From Acuticoccus kalidii (GTDB lineage Bacteria > Pseudomonadota > Alphaproteobacteria > Rhizobiales > Amorphaceae): a stretch of 64,000 nucleotides of DNA. The DNA lies in the NCBI RefSeq assembly GCF_021556395.1, contig NZ_JAKGCS010000017.1, positions 62,001-126,000 of the forward strand, in the 5' to 3' direction. Shown here piece by piece: positions 52,688 to 63,200 of the stretch. The notes beneath the pieces were generated by a model. It had not been told where the DNA came from and did no database searches. It saw only the letters and a list, made by a program, of their open reading frames with translations. The number at the start of each line of letters is the position of its first letter. Position 1 is the stretch's first letter. The position numbers and the translations under genes are program-made.

Positions 52688-54067
52688 TCACGGCACGCTG
52701 ACCTTCAGCCCCTCGCCGACGCCCGGAAGGCGCATCGTCAAGATCGCTTCCGACCCGGCGAAGTCGCCCTCGATGAAGACCTGGTCGATATCCCGCCCGA
52801 CCACGGTGACCGGCCGCTCGACGAGGCGGCTATCCTCGCCGATGACGAAGACATGGTCGGAATCGTAGACCGCCGCCTCGGGAAGGCGCACGACGTCGCG
52901 ATACGGCCGATCGGGTACGACGACCTCGACGAAGGCGCCGCTGCGCAGGAGCGTTTGGTCGTCCACCGCTTCGATCCGCGCGAACACCTCGATGCCGCCG
53001 CTCTCCGCCTTGATCTGCGCACCGATCCGCTCGATCGTCGCGTCGTAGACCAGCGGATTGTTGCCGACATTCCAACGCACCTTCACCGGCCGGCCGATCA
53101 AAGTGCCGTCGGCGGCGACGATCCGGGAAAATTGGCTGTTGCTCATCACGAAGCGCGCTTCGAGCCAATCGGCATCATAAAATTCCGCGACCTGCTCGTT
53201 GGCGGTGACGAAGCGGCCCACCTCGGCGGTGACGTTGCCGACATAGCCGTCATAGGGCGCGATCACACGCGTGTCGTCGAGGTCGCGTTCGGCGAGGGCC
53301 ACGGCCTGGCGGAGCCGTTCGATGACGGCCTCCTGCTGGGCGACATGCGTTTCGTTCAGCTCGACCTTGTTTCGGCTCGCGACGACCGCGAGCTGCTGCT
53401 CGACCGCGCGAATCTCGCGATCGTCGGCGGTTCGCTCGGCGACGGACTGGCTGCTGATGAGGCTGCGGGCGCGCTCGAGATCGCGGGCGGCGATCTGATA
53501 TTGACGCTCGGCGAGTGCGAGGCGCTCCGTCTCGCCGGCCCCGGTGAGCTTCAGCTCCGCGAGCCGCGCTTCCGCCTCGGCGAGGGATTGGCGCGTCTCG
53601 GCGAGAGCCACCTGATAGCGGAACCGGTCGACCTCGAAGAGGAGCTCGCCGCCGCTGATGAAGCCGCCATTGCGCAGGTTATCGGACGTCGCCGCGATCT
53701 TGCCGCCGACGAGCGCGCGGATTTCGAGCTTCTGGCCGGCAGCGACCTCGCCATAAAGGCGCATCTCGGGCTGGAAGGTGCCGGCCAGAGCGGGCTGCGT
53801 GGTGACGGGAATCACCGTTTCCACGTCGCCGCGACGCGGAACGTCCGGGCGGCTCGCCTTCAGACCCGCGAAGGCGAGGACGGCGAGATAGAGAATGAAC
53901 AGCGGCACCGCGACCTTGAAGAGCAGCCGGAGCCCGCGGCCGAGGAGGCCCCGCAATCGCCCGGCTTTCTTCGGCGACGATTCGGCCGCGCGCCCGCGCG
54001 AGCGCGCTTCGACGAGCGGCGTCTCGTTCCCGCCCTCGGGCGGCTCGATAAGCGCCACGCGTGTCAC
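52688..54067 (-). CDS. RND efflux periplasmic adaptor subunit
   Basis: A 459-residue membrane-fusion protein. An N-terminal membrane segment (about 48-68) anchors it, followed by a barrel (PEMRLYGEVAAGQKLEIRALVGGKI), a long helical hairpin rich in Ala/Glu/Arg (residues about 165-275), a lipoyl-type return (DLDDTRVIAPYDGYVGNVTAEVGRFV) and a C-terminal barrel. It connects the pump encoded just downstream to an outer-membrane channel. The N-terminal 45 residues are charged and longer than usual, so the protein is probably membrane-anchored and not a lipoprotein. Confidence 0.93.
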   Translation of the reverse strand: MTRVALIEPPEGGNETPLVEARSRGRAAESSPKKAGRLRGLLGRGLRLLFKVAVPLFILYLAVLAFAGLKASRPDVPRRGDVETVIPVTTQPALAGTFQPEMRLYGEVAAGQKLEIRALVGGKIAATSDNLRNGGFISGGELLFEVDRFRYQVALAETRQSLAEAEARLAELKLTGAGETERLALAERQYQIAARDLERARSLISSQSVAERTADDREIRAVEQQLAVVASRNKVELNETHVAQQEAVIERLRQAVALAERDLDDTRVIAPYDGYVGNVTAEVGRFVTANEQVAEFYDADWLEARFVMSNSQFSRIVAADGTLIGRPVKVRWNVGNNPLVYDATIERIGAQIKAESGGIEVFARIEAVDDQTLLRSGAFVEVVVPDRPYRDVVRLPEAAVYDSDHVFVIGEDSRLVERPVTVVGRDIDQVFIEGDFAGSEAILTMRLPGVGEGLKVSVP

Positions 54068-54323
54068 GTTGAGACGGCCCCCAGGATCATCATCCGCGCA
54101 ATACTACGGAATTTCCGTCGACACATCAAAAACATAGAAATGCCCGAATGGGGACTCGCCGCCGATTAGGGACGGGGTTCTTTCCGTCCCGATCCACGCG
54201 TTTCGCGATGGGCGCGAGCGCGCCGCGTCCCGTCGGACCCGGCCCGCCCCGTCGGTCGCGCGCCTGGGAGGCCGTGTCTATCGGGGTGGCCGCCGGTCGG
54301 CCGGCGGCGCGCCCCCGAGCCGC

Positions 54324-55805
54324 TCAGGTGTGGGCGGCTTCCGCGACCGGCGCCTCGCCGGCCGGGGTCGGCGCCATGGCATTCGCGTTGACGTGAACCG
54401 TCATCGGCAACGTCTCGCCGGGCCGCAGCGTGAGCCGGGTCGAGGGATGCACGCGCGTTCCCGGAACGAGGCGCAGGTCGAACGCCTGACGCAGAACCGC
54501 GAGACAGGTGATCGCCTCGTTCAGCGCGAACTGCATTCCGGGGCAAACCCGCGGGCCGATCGAGAACGGCACATACTGGTATTTGCCGGGCCGCTTCTCG
54601 CCGAGAAACCGCTCCGGGATGAAGTCGTCCGGCCGGTCCCACAGATTGGGATTGCGGTGGAGGAGCCAAGGCGCGACGAGAACGATCGAGCCTTCGGAGA
54701 CCTCCCGGTCGCCGAGCTTGCCGGGGCAAACCGCCTCGCGGCCGAGGAGCGGCACCGGCGGATAAAGCCGCAGCGTCTCCTCGATGACCGCGCGCGTATA
54801 AACGAGCTTTCCGAGATCTTCGTAGGTCGGCGCTCGCCCGCCGAGGACCTGGCGATGCTCTTCGTCGAGCTTGTCGCGCGCCCATTCGGCCTGCGAGAGG
54901 AGATAGAAGACCCAGGCGAGCGTGTTCGCCGTCGTCTCATGCCCGGCCATGAACAGAATCATCGCCTCGTTCCGGATCGCCTCGCGGTCGAACGCGGGCT
55001 TGCCGTCTTCCTGGGCGTCGAAGAGTTGCGAGATCATCGCATGGCGCGGGCAGCGCTGCTGCTCCTCGGAGGTGATGCCGCTGGCCGCGTCGGCCTCCCG
55101 ATCGCGGATGATCTCGTCCATGATCTGGTCGATGATCGTATGGATGCGGCCGGCCGACTTGCCGACCTCCGGCCGCTGAAAGCGCGGCACCCAGTTCGGC
55201 AGGTGGACCATGTCGGCGATCGCGGTCTGACCGACATATTTCTGATAGCGGGCGAAATTGGTGACGATGTCGTTCGTATATTTGCGGCCGACGCGCTGAC
55301 CGAACACCGACCGCGCGATGATCTCGGCCGTCAGCAGTCCCATCTCGTTGAGGATGTCGACCGGTCCGCTGTCGACTTCCTTGGCCCAATGCTCACGCCA
55401 TTCGAGCGCGGCTTCGAGCATGATCGGATAGAAGGAGCGCATGTGGCGGGTGTGGACGATCGGCGCGATCGCGAGGCGGCGCTTCTTCCACAGATCGCCA
55501 TCCGAAACGAAGAGGCCGTCGCCCACCAACGGCGCCAAGGCCGAGCGCATCTGCGGGGTTTTGCGCTGAAACGCCTCGTGCTGAGTCACGAACGCATCGC
55601 GCACATGCTCGGGCGAATTCGCCACGAAGACGTCGCGCGTCAGGATGCGCCGATAGGTCATCGGGCGCTTGAAGGCCTGCGCCTCGAATGGCCGAAGGAT
55701 GTCTTGCGTAAACAACATGATGGCGCGGGGCGCAGAAACACGCCGTTCGGGCCGGGGCCAATATGGCGGCGCAAACGTAGGCACATCCATAAAATGAGAT
55801 GTCAC
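54324..55805 (-). CDS. Cytochrome P450
   Basis: A P450 of about 493 residues. The I-helix AGHETTANT (about 308-316 of the family), the ExxR motif EETLRLYP, the PERF motif (DDFIPERFL) and the heme-binding FSIGPRVCPG with its cysteine ligand are all intact. The class resembles bacterial CYP102-like/long-chain or terpenoid hydroxylases. Electron partners are not in the window. I use GTG at 55803-55805 because GGAGAG precedes it; the ATG five codons later (55790) is an alternative. No signal peptide. Downstream 54068-54323 has only a 7-base hairpin (54169-54190) without a T-run. Substrate unknown; the PKS and sulfotransferase nearby make a lipid-like substrate conceivable. Confidence 0.9.
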   Translation of the reverse strand: MTSHFMDVPTFAPPYWPRPERRVSAPRAIMLFTQDILRPFEAQAFKRPMTYRRILTRDVFVANSPEHVRDAFVTQHEAFQRKTPQMRSALAPLVGDGLFVSDGDLWKKRRLAIAPIVHTRHMRSFYPIMLEAALEWREHWAKEVDSGPVDILNEMGLLTAEIIARSVFGQRVGRKYTNDIVTNFARYQKYVGQTAIADMVHLPNWVPRFQRPEVGKSAGRIHTIIDQIMDEIIRDREADAASGITSEEQQRCPRHAMISQLFDAQEDGKPAFDREAIRNEAMILFMAGHETTANTLAWVFYLLSQAEWARDKLDEEHRQVLGGRAPTYEDLGKLVYTRAVIEETLRLYPPVPLLGREAVCPGKLGDREVSEGSIVLVAPWLLHRNPNLWDRPDDFIPERFLGEKRPGKYQYVPFSIGPRVCPGMQFALNEAITCLAVLRQAFDLRLVPGTRVHPSTRLTLRPGETLPMTVHVNANAMAPTPAGEAPVAEAAHT

Positions 55806-55905
55806 AATACTCTCCGCTGAGTTTACGCAATGAGATCGGGGCAGGATAATCTGATCCCCTTCCCGATCAATAGCATGGGCGATCACGTCTACCCTGCAAA
55901 TGCCA

Positions 55906-55939
55906 CAACGGTGCCCGCGATTGGTCGCAGGCACCGTTG
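55906..55939. other. Perfect 10-base-arm hairpin between P450 and second large RTX genes
   Basis: CAACGGTGCC and GGCACCGTTG pair, with inner GCGA/TCGC adding four pairs around TTGG. It lies 57-90 bases after the RTX stop on the minus strand and upstream of the P450 gene. It has only a few T after it, so termination would be inefficient; attenuation or transcript protection is also possible. Confidence 0.65.
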
Positions 55940-55995
55940 CCTTTCTGCCTCGATCGATGCGGGGCTCGCAAGCCCCGCCCGTCCGTGGAGTGCGG

Positions 55996-58551
55996 TCAGC
56001 CGAAGAAGCCGCCGCCCTGATCGCTGATGGACGAGTCGAATACGAAATCGTCGATCGTGACGTCCTCGGCGCGCAGCCCGATCACCACGAGGGTGCCGCT
56101 GCCGTCCGTATCGCCGAGATCGCCATCGGCGTTGCCGTTGAGCTCGGCGAGATCGATGATCAGCCAGCCTTCGTCCGTCGACCCGAACGCACTGGCGAGA
56201 TGGCTCGCATAGTCGAACGCGAGTTCGCCGGTTTCCTCGGTATCGAAGAAGAGAGACAGGTCGATGACGTCCTGACCCTTTTGGAAGCCGACGATGATGT
56301 CGTCGCCGGACTCGATGAGATCGTCGCTCTCGCCGCCCTTGATGAGGTAGCGGTCCGCACCGAGGCCGCCGACCATCGTGTCGTTGCCGACGCCGCTGAC
56401 GAAGACGTCGTTGCCGAGACCGCCAGACATGAAGTCGTCGCCGTCCTCGCCGAACAACAGGTCGTTACCGGCGTTGCCGAACAGGCGATCGCCGCCCTCG
56501 CTGCCATAGATGATGTCGTCCCCGGCGCCGCCGAACATCCGATCACGGCCGAGGCCGCCGATCATGATGTCGTTGCCGTCCTGACCGAACATCGTGTCGT
56601 TGAGCTGACCGAAGAAATCGAGCACGCCGGTCACGGTCCCGCTGATCTCGGCGATCATGTCGTCGAGGCTCGGCCCGGTGCCCGGCTCCTGCCCTTCGAG
56701 AAGGCCGCCAACCAGGTTCTCGAGCAGCGGCGCGATCAACTTGCCGACCTCGCCGTCGGTGACGAAGTCGCCGAGCATGATGTCGATGCCGTCGCCGCCG
56801 AACATCACATCGCGCCCGGCCCCGCCAATGAGGAAGTCTTCGCCCTCACCGCCGTCGATCAGATCGTTGCCGGAATTGCCGAAGATGATGTCGGCCCCGT
56901 CACCGCCGTCGATCGTATCGTTGCCGCCGAGGACACCGAGCCCCCAGAAGTCGCCGACGATGAAGTCGTCTTCGTCATGCCCGGAGATCAGATCGCCGGC
57001 CATGCCGCCGAGAAGAAGATCTTCGAGGCTGCCGCCTTCGATCGTGTCCGGCGCGAAGGCGCCACCGAAGACCGTATCGCCGTCCCGGTCGATGATGCGG
57101 CTGAGGAAGTCCTCGGTCTCGGTGTTGAAGGGATCGGCCGAACCGATGATCATCGCGTTCGCCGGCAGCGACTGGTCGTTCGTGGGGATCCACTTGCCGT
57201 CGACGTTCTCGACATGCACCGGAACGAGCTTGCGGATGCCGTAAGCGTCCTCGCCGAAGCTCAGATTGTCGCCGAGCGCATCGGTCACGACCTCGAGCGA
57301 ATAGGCCTTGCCGTCGCTGAGATCGGTGTCGCTCTGATCATGCGCGAGGCGCAGGAGCTTACCGGGGCCAGAGAAGTCGCCGATATAGAGGACCTCCTGG
57401 CCGTCCTCCTCGATGATGGCCGTCTGCCAGATGTACGTCGCATCGGACACGCCGCGACCGTCATAGTCCTCGGGCAGTTCGGTCTGGAAACCGTCGAGCG
57501 TGATCGGCATCCACGACTCGGGATCCTCCGGCGTGGTCGTCCGCAGGAGCGTCGCGCCACCGTTGAAGTAGTTGACGCTACCAATATAGAAGTAGCCGTC
57601 ATATTCGATCATCTGCATGACGCCATCGCCGAGACTCTCGAAGTCCGGCGTCACGTCCTCGACACCCGCATCGGTCAGCTTGAAGAGACCGTAGGGATAC
57701 CAGGTGCCGATATAGATATCGCCGTTTTCGGTCTCCAGCGTTTCCGCCACGGCGGCGGCGTAGGGCCGGCCGTCTTCACCATCGAACTCGGCGATCGGCG
57801 CGGGGCTCCAGACGTCGTCCCCATAATAGAGCCAGAGTTGCGCGCCCTCGGTGACGTTCTCGGTGCCGACGAGGAGTGCGGTCTCCTTCGGCGCGCCATC
57901 CGGCGCATCGACCACGGTGAGCGCGCGGATCGAAGCGGTCCCGTCCACGTCGAGCGGGCCACCGGACACGGCCTGCCAGTCTTCCCCATCCCTCGAATAG
58001 ACGATCTTCGCCGGATTGTTGCCGGCCTCGAGAAGGGAGAAAATCAGTGAGGTGGAGCTACTGAAATAAACAGCGCCGTCATAGCTGACCGCGTCGCGGA
58101 AGCCGAGATCCTCGTCGTTCACGAGCGAATCGGGCGTGACGTCGTAGGACCGGGTCCAGGTTTCGCTCTCGAAATTGTATTTCCAGATCTCCGGACCGTC
58201 GGACTGGAGAACGTTCGGGAAATCGCTGCCCAGGAACTCGCGCAGATCGGGCGAGACTTCCGACGTGTTGCGAATGAGGTCGAACAGGGTCTGTCCGCCG
58301 GTCTGCGCGGCCGCGTTCAACGTAACGCTCGCGCCGATCCCGCCGACATAGCCGAGCTGCGAATTCAGCGTCCCGACATAGAGTTCGGGAAGACCGGGCT
58401 GGTCCGGGCCGTCCTTGTCGAACAGGGTGGCCGACCAGGTATATTTATTCTTGGCATCGCCAAATCCGGCTTCGTCCGTCAGCTCGACGAATTCCCCGGT
58501 CCCGGGAACGTACAGATAGACCTGCGTCCCAAGATCGCCCAACTCCAACAT
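55996..58551 (-). CDS. Large RTX calcium-binding protein with an N-terminal half of unassigned fold (paralogue 2)
   Basis: An 851-residue acidic protein with the same layout as the gene at 17098-19572. Residues 1-495 hold repeated Trp/Tyr/Gly blades (SDGPEIWKYNFES, FSSSTSLIFSLLEAG, IVYSRDGEDW, YFYIGSVNYFNGG), residues 500-600 and 675-765 hold Ca2+-binding nonapeptide repeats separated by a short helix, and the rest resembles a type I secretion end (DDFVFDSSI). It has no signal peptide. The start ATG at 58549-58551 has GGAGGA six bases upstream. A small CGATTG/CAATCG dyad directly precedes the ribosome binding site. No secretion genes are nearby. Function is unknown. Confidence 0.92.
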   Translation of the reverse strand: MLELGDLGTQVYLYVPGTGEFVELTDEAGFGDAKNKYTWSATLFDKDGPDQPGLPELYVGTLNSQLGYVGGIGASVTLNAAAQTGGQTLFDLIRNTSEVSPDLREFLGSDFPNVLQSDGPEIWKYNFESETWTRSYDVTPDSLVNDEDLGFRDAVSYDGAVYFSSSTSLIFSLLEAGNNPAKIVYSRDGEDWQAVSGGPLDVDGTASIRALTVVDAPDGAPKETALLVGTENVTEGAQLWLYYGDDVWSPAPIAEFDGEDGRPYAAAVAETLETENGDIYIGTWYPYGLFKLTDAGVEDVTPDFESLGDGVMQMIEYDGYFYIGSVNYFNGGATLLRTTTPEDPESWMPITLDGFQTELPEDYDGRGVSDATYIWQTAIIEEDGQEVLYIGDFSGPGKLLRLAHDQSDTDLSDGKAYSLEVVTDALGDNLSFGEDAYGIRKLVPVHVENVDGKWIPTNDQSLPANAMIIGSADPFNTETEDFLSRIIDRDGDTVFGGAFAPDTIEGGSLEDLLLGGMAGDLISGHDEDDFIVGDFWGLGVLGGNDTIDGGDGADIIFGNSGNDLIDGGEGEDFLIGGAGRDVMFGGDGIDIMLGDFVTDGEVGKLIAPLLENLVGGLLEGQEPGTGPSLDDMIAEISGTVTGVLDFFGQLNDTMFGQDGNDIMIGGLGRDRMFGGAGDDIIYGSEGGDRLFGNAGNDLLFGEDGDDFMSGGLGNDVFVSGVGNDTMVGGLGADRYLIKGGESDDLIESGDDIIVGFQKGQDVIDLSLFFDTEETGELAFDYASHLASAFGSTDEGWLIIDLAELNGNADGDLGDTDGSGTLVVIGLRAEDVTIDDFVFDSSISDQGGGFFG

Positions 58552-58562
58552 CACGCTTCCTC

Positions 58563-58577
58563 CGATTGCCACAATCG
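58563..58577 (-). promoter_or_regulatory. Short dyad touching the ribosome binding site of the second large RTX gene
   Basis: CGATTG and CAATCG flank three bases. On the minus-strand transcript the hairpin ends exactly at the GGAGGA (58558-58563), so it could slow ribosome access. The first RTX gene has a similar 6-3-6 dyad (19626-19640) but further away. Confidence 0.35.
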
Positions 58578-58765
58578 CGATGAGAACGGTGAGGTGGTAC
58601 CAGCAATGCGTCGAAATGAACAGTCGGATTAAGTAGAAATTCCCTAATTTATCGTTTATTTTTATGGCGGCGTGGCATTTCTAGGAATAGCTGCTTCATG
58701 CCGCAGCGGATCAATGCGCGACACGCAAATAAACGACACCGGAGCACGGAATTTCTAAATAAGAC

Positions 58766-58786
58766 TTATCGCGGTGGTCGCGATAA
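58766..58786. promoter_or_regulatory. Candidate operator: perfect inverted repeat with 8-base arms
   Basis: TTATCGCG and CGCGATAA flank five bases. It sits between the divergent RTX and sulfotransferase genes, 215 and 260 bases from their starts. The size (21 bases) fits a dimeric repressor or activator. No regulator gene is adjacent. Confidence 0.5.
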
Positions 58787-59046
58787 ACGCACCGACATCG
58801 GCCGGACCAGCGACACGCTCTCTCGGCGGAGGCGACCCCCAACACCGCCCCCGTCCCCCACTTCGACACCCCGCGACCGCACACAATACCTACACACGAG
58901 GTGTGATATCGCTGACGACGTTCGTCGTTGCGGCCGGATATCTTGGCTACGCGATATTCGCCACATTTTCAACGCGATAGTGATGTGTTACCCGCGACGG
59001 GGCTCGGCGCCTCGCGTCCGTGGCGGTTTTGCGTGGGAGATGCCGA

Positions 59047-60117
59047 ATGGCTGGTGCGTTCGTTCTATCGATGGGTCGATCAGGCTCGACCCTTCTGTCG
59101 CGAATGCTGTCCGAGCACCCCACAATTCTCTCCGTGTCGGAATACTGGACCTCCCTCTGGATGCAATCCGTCGGCGATCCGCGATGGAGCGGCGGCCGAT
59201 ATTGGGATCTCCTCTCGACGCCGCCGGCCTGGTTCGCGACCCTCGTCGAACGGGCCAAGGAGGCCGACGCGCTGCCGGTCGAGTTCGTCTATGACGAAGC
59301 GAACGGCCGCTACGACCTCGCCCGTTGCCCGCCGATCCTCACGATGACCCTGCCGGCGCTGACCGACGCGCCGGACGCGCTCTATGACGAGCTGAGGGAC
59401 ATCGTCCCCACATGGTCGCGCGCGCCGGTGACGACCCATTCGCGCCATCTGTTCGACCATCTCGCCACGCGCTTCGAGCGCCCGTTCTGGGTCGAGCGGT
59501 CGGGCCTCTCTTATTGGTATGTGCCGGATATCCTGGGCGGTTTTCCCGATTCCAAATATATCCACCTGACGCGTGACGGACGCGACGTCGTCCTCTCGAT
59601 GATGGCCATGCGCCTCTTCGATCCGATCGTGCGATTCGGCTGGCTGTTGCTGTCCGTCCATGCCAGCGGGCCGCTCCAGACCTTCATGTATTTCAAGATG
59701 CGGGCCGCCTCGCGGCGGAGTCTGCTCGCCTTCACCAACCTCGAGCGCGCGCTCACCGGCCAACATCTGCGCGAGCGGCCTTATAGCCTGCCGGACCGGA
59801 TGGATTTCGCCGAGCGGCTGAAGACCTATGCCGAGTTCTGGGCGCATTCGACCCGGCTCGGCCTGCGCGCGATCGAAGCGATCCCGTCCGCCCAGATCCT
59901 CACGGTGCGATACGAAGATCTCGTCGCCGAACCGCGCGAGACGCTGACCGAAATCATCACCTTCCTGCAGCCGGACGGCGATCATCGCGCCTGGATCGAC
60001 GCGGTCGAAGGCACACCGCGCGCCCGGCCGAGCCGCTGGCCGGAGCTCGATCCCGCGATCGCAGCCCCGGCCGAAGCGACGATCGCGCCAGTGAACGCCC
60101 TTCTCGGCTATCGCTGA
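59047..60117 (+). CDS. Sulfotransferase family protein
   Basis: A 356-residue PAPS-dependent sulfotransferase. The 5' phosphosulfate loop is FVLSMGRSGSTLLSRML at the N-terminus (about 4-20); the 3' phosphate loop is YIHLTRDGRDVVLSM (about 173-187). The C-terminal VRYEDLVAEPRETLTEI block is typical. It transfers a sulfate group to a hydroxyl acceptor, such as a lipid, sugar or protein. The start ATG is at 59047 with GGGAG eight bases upstream. The gene is convergent with a PKS whose thioester reductase could release an alcohol or aldehyde, which makes a sulfated lipid product a possible idea. Acceptor not determined. Confidence 0.88.
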   Translation: MAGAFVLSMGRSGSTLLSRMLSEHPTILSVSEYWTSLWMQSVGDPRWSGGRYWDLLSTPPAWFATLVERAKEADALPVEFVYDEANGRYDLARCPPILTMTLPALTDAPDALYDELRDIVPTWSRAPVTTHSRHLFDHLATRFERPFWVERSGLSYWYVPDILGGFPDSKYIHLTRDGRDVVLSMMAMRLFDPIVRFGWLLLSVHASGPLQTFMYFKMRAASRRSLLAFTNLERALTGQHLRERPYSLPDRMDFAERLKTYAEFWAHSTRLGLRAIEAIPSAQILTVRYEDLVAEPRETLTEIITFLQPDGDHRAWIDAVEGTPRARPSRWPELDPAIAAPAEATIAPVNALLGYR

Positions 60118-60165
60118 CGCCAGCGCCGGGCCACCCGCCAAAGAAGCCGCGCCCCGAAACAAAGA

Positions 60166-60195
60166 GCCCGCCTCGGAGACCGAGGCGGGCTTTTT
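60166..60195 (+). terminator. Rho-independent terminator of the sulfotransferase gene
   Basis: GCCCGCCTCGG pairs perfectly with CCGAGGCGGGC around AGA, followed by TTTTT. It lies between the convergent sulfotransferase and PKS genes and can work on both strands, though the minus-strand T-run is weak. Confidence 0.92.
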
Positions 60196-60217
60196 CGTTG
60201 CGGCCGAGGTCCGCCCG

Positions 60218-63200
60218 TCAGCTCACGAGCGCGGGCTTTTCCTCGTCCATCTCGGTCTGGAACCAGCGGACCATCGCCGCGAGGCTGTCGCGGCCATAAT
60301 TCTGCTGGACCGGCTCCGTCCTCGGCAGGACCGGCTCATCGAGCTGCGTGCCGAGCATGTTGTTCGCCGCCCCGCTCATGAAGAAGGCGGGGAGCCAGAG
60401 AGCCGGGTGACCCGGATTCGCCTCGAAGAACTCGATCGCCTTGGTGACGAACTCGTCGAGCGGCAGGAGGTCCACCTGGTAACCGTTCTCGCCGCTGATC
60501 GTCTGGATGTCGCGGATCGACAGAGACGGCCAGTCGGTGATGTGGCGGGTGCCGAACTGCTCGCCCGGCGTGTCCATGAAGGCCACGATCCGCTGCGCCG
60601 CGATGTCGACCGGGATCACCGGCAAGGCGACCTCGACGTCCGGCAGGAAGCGCGTGTCGAGGGCGAACTTCGCCAGCGCCGAACCGAGATCGGTGACGCT
60701 CGAGAAGCCGTCGCTCGTCCGGCCGATCACGAAGGACGGGCGATAGATGCCGACCGGCACGCCCTTCTCGCGGGCCGCCGTCGCATACATGTCGGAGGCC
60801 CACTTCGTCTGGACGTAACCGCCCTCGTCTTCCGGCGGAAGCAGAGGATCGACGCCTTCGTTGATCCGCGTCGTCTCGATCTGGTCGAGGCGCGCATAGA
60901 CACGCAGGGTCGACACGAAGTGGAACGCTTTGTCCCCCTTCTTCGCGGCGAGATCGAGCAGGCGGCGCACGCTGAGGACGTTGCCCTCGCGCATCTCCTG
61001 ATAGCCCTTCACGAAGGAGACGTCGGCACCGTTGTGCAGGATGACGTCGACCTCGTCCTCGAGGGTCTTCCACTGGGCCGGCGTGATGCCGAGATCGGGC
61101 GAGGAGAAGTCGCCTTGCCAGACCTCGATCGTGTTGCCGACCTCGGAGGCCGCCCGGTCGAGACCGGCCTTGCGCAGAACCGCGACGAGACGATCCTCGG
61201 CGTGCTTCTGGCTGCGGCCACGGCTCAGCGCGATGATCCGCTTGACGCCCTTTTGCAGGAGCTCCTCGATCATGAAGCTGCCGAGGAAGCCCGTGCCGCC
61301 GGTCATGAAGACCGCCTTGCGCTCGGCGAGCGGCACCTCGACCACCCCGCCGTCATAGACGAAGTCGTCGTCGAGGGCGGCGTCGATCAACATCAGCTCG
61401 TTGTTGGTCGCCGCCGTCGCCGCGCCCGCCACCGCCTTCGGCGCCGCCACCTCGACATTGAGGCGGCCGAGCATCGCGAAGGCGAGGTCGCGGATCGAAC
61501 GATCCTGGGTCAGCTCGGACCGCGGGATCGACACGCCGAGACGCTGCTCGATGGCCATGCCGAACTCGACCGCCATCAGCGAGTCGAGGCCGGTCGCCGT
61601 CAGCGACTTCTCCGGGTCGATCCGGCTTTCCTTCGCGCCCATGATCTTGGCGATCGTCTCGATGAGCACCTGCTCCATCAGCGCGGCGCGCTCTTCCGGC
61701 GGAACCGCCGTGAAGTCCACCTTGTCCGCATCGCCGAGACTGTGATCGTCGCCGCCGCCGAGAACGCCCGAGACGCGCGCCGTCTTCAGGATCGGCGCCT
61801 TCATCAGCTTGCCATGCGGGTTGAGGACGGTCGCGACCGTCGGCTCACCGGCGACGAGCAGATGATCGAGCGAGGCGAGGATGTCCGCCACGGTGATCGT
61901 CGAGCCGAGCGACTTGTTGAGGTTCGCCTCGTCGCGCTGCAGCACGCCCGCATCCTCGACGGCACCGAGCGCGAGCGCCAGGGCCGGCAGCCCTTCGGCG
62001 CGCCGCGCCTCGGACAGCTTTTCGAGATAGGCATTCGCCGCCACGTAGTTCGCCTGACCCGGATTGCCGAGAAGGTTCGCGAGCGAGGAGAAGGAGACGA
62101 AATAGTCGAGCGGCTGACCGCGGGTCGCGCGATCGAGATGATAGGCGCCCTCGACCTTCGGCCGCACGGCTTTGACGAAGCCCTCTTCGGTCATGTTGCT
62201 CATGAGGCCGTCCTCGAGGACGAGCACCGCATGGAACACACCGCGGATCGGACCGTGATCGCGGACGAGTTCGCCGACGAACTCTTCCACCTTGGCCCCA
62301 TCGGCCACGTCGGCCTGGACGACCACCACCTTGGCGCCGGCCGCCTCGATCGCCTTGATCGCCTCGGCCTGCTCGTCACTCGTGACGCCGCGACGGCCGA
62401 CGAGGGCGATCGTGCGGGCGCCGCGCTCGGTCATCCAGAGCGCCAGCTTGAGGCCGATGCCGCCGAGACCGCCGGTGATGACGTGCACGCCTTCAGAGGC
62501 GAACGTCACCGACGGCGCGGGCAGCGGCTCGGGCGTGGCGTCGAGATGCTCGAGGTCGATCACCAGCTTGCCGAAATGGCGGCCGGCCTGCATCAGGCGG
62601 AACGCTTCCTTGATCCCCGCCACCGTGTAGGTGCGGAAGGGCAGCGGCCGGATCGCGCCGGTCTCGCAGGCCTCCAGCAGCTTCTCCCAGGTCTCGACGA
62701 AGAGGTCCGGGCGGTAGCGCGGCAGGTAGGTGAGGTCGACCGCGAAGTACGAGATGTTCTTCTCGAGCGCCTTGAGGTTCAGACGGTTGTTCGCCTCGAA
62801 GTCCCGCTTGCCGATCTCGACGAAGCGGCCGAACGGCTTCAGGAGGTCGATCGAGGTGAGCATCGCGTCGCCGGCGAGCGAGTTGAGCACCACGTCGACG
62901 CCTTCGCCGTTGGTGAAGGCCCGCACGTCCTCGTCGAACTTCAGCGTCCGCGAGTCGGAGATGCAGTCGACGCCGAGCGCCTTCAGGAGATCCCGCTTCT
63001 CGGCGGAGCCCGCCGTCGCGATCACCTTCGCCCCGAGCGACTTCGCGTACTGGATCGCGAGGAGGCCGATACCGCCCGCGCCGCCATGGACGAGGAAGGT
63101 TTCGCCGGCCCGCAGACGCGCCACCGTCGACAGCGCATAGACCACCGTGAGGCCGACCACCGGCAGCGTCGCCGCCTCCGGGTATGTCCACCCGGACGGG

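Larger units (their letters stand above)
58552..59046. other. Divergent promoter region between second large RTX and sulfotransferase genes
   Basis: No gene is supported in these 495 bases. The stretch 58620-58690 is AT-rich (RTX promoter area on the minus strand). Inverted repeats are present at 58563-58577 and 58766-58786, and CACAC-GAG-GTGTG lies near 58892-58904. Promoter hexamers could not be fixed with confidence. Confidence 0.5.

Noticed and set aside
52688..54067. RND adaptor gene as HlyD part of a type I secretion system for the RTX proteins
   Set aside because: The adaptor is followed by an RND pump, not an ABC exporter, and its domain order fits the RND class. No type I secretion ATPase is in the window.
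54169..54190. GGGACGG/CCGTCCC hairpin as terminator of the P450 gene
   Set aside because: It lies 134 bases after the stop and has no T-run on either strand.
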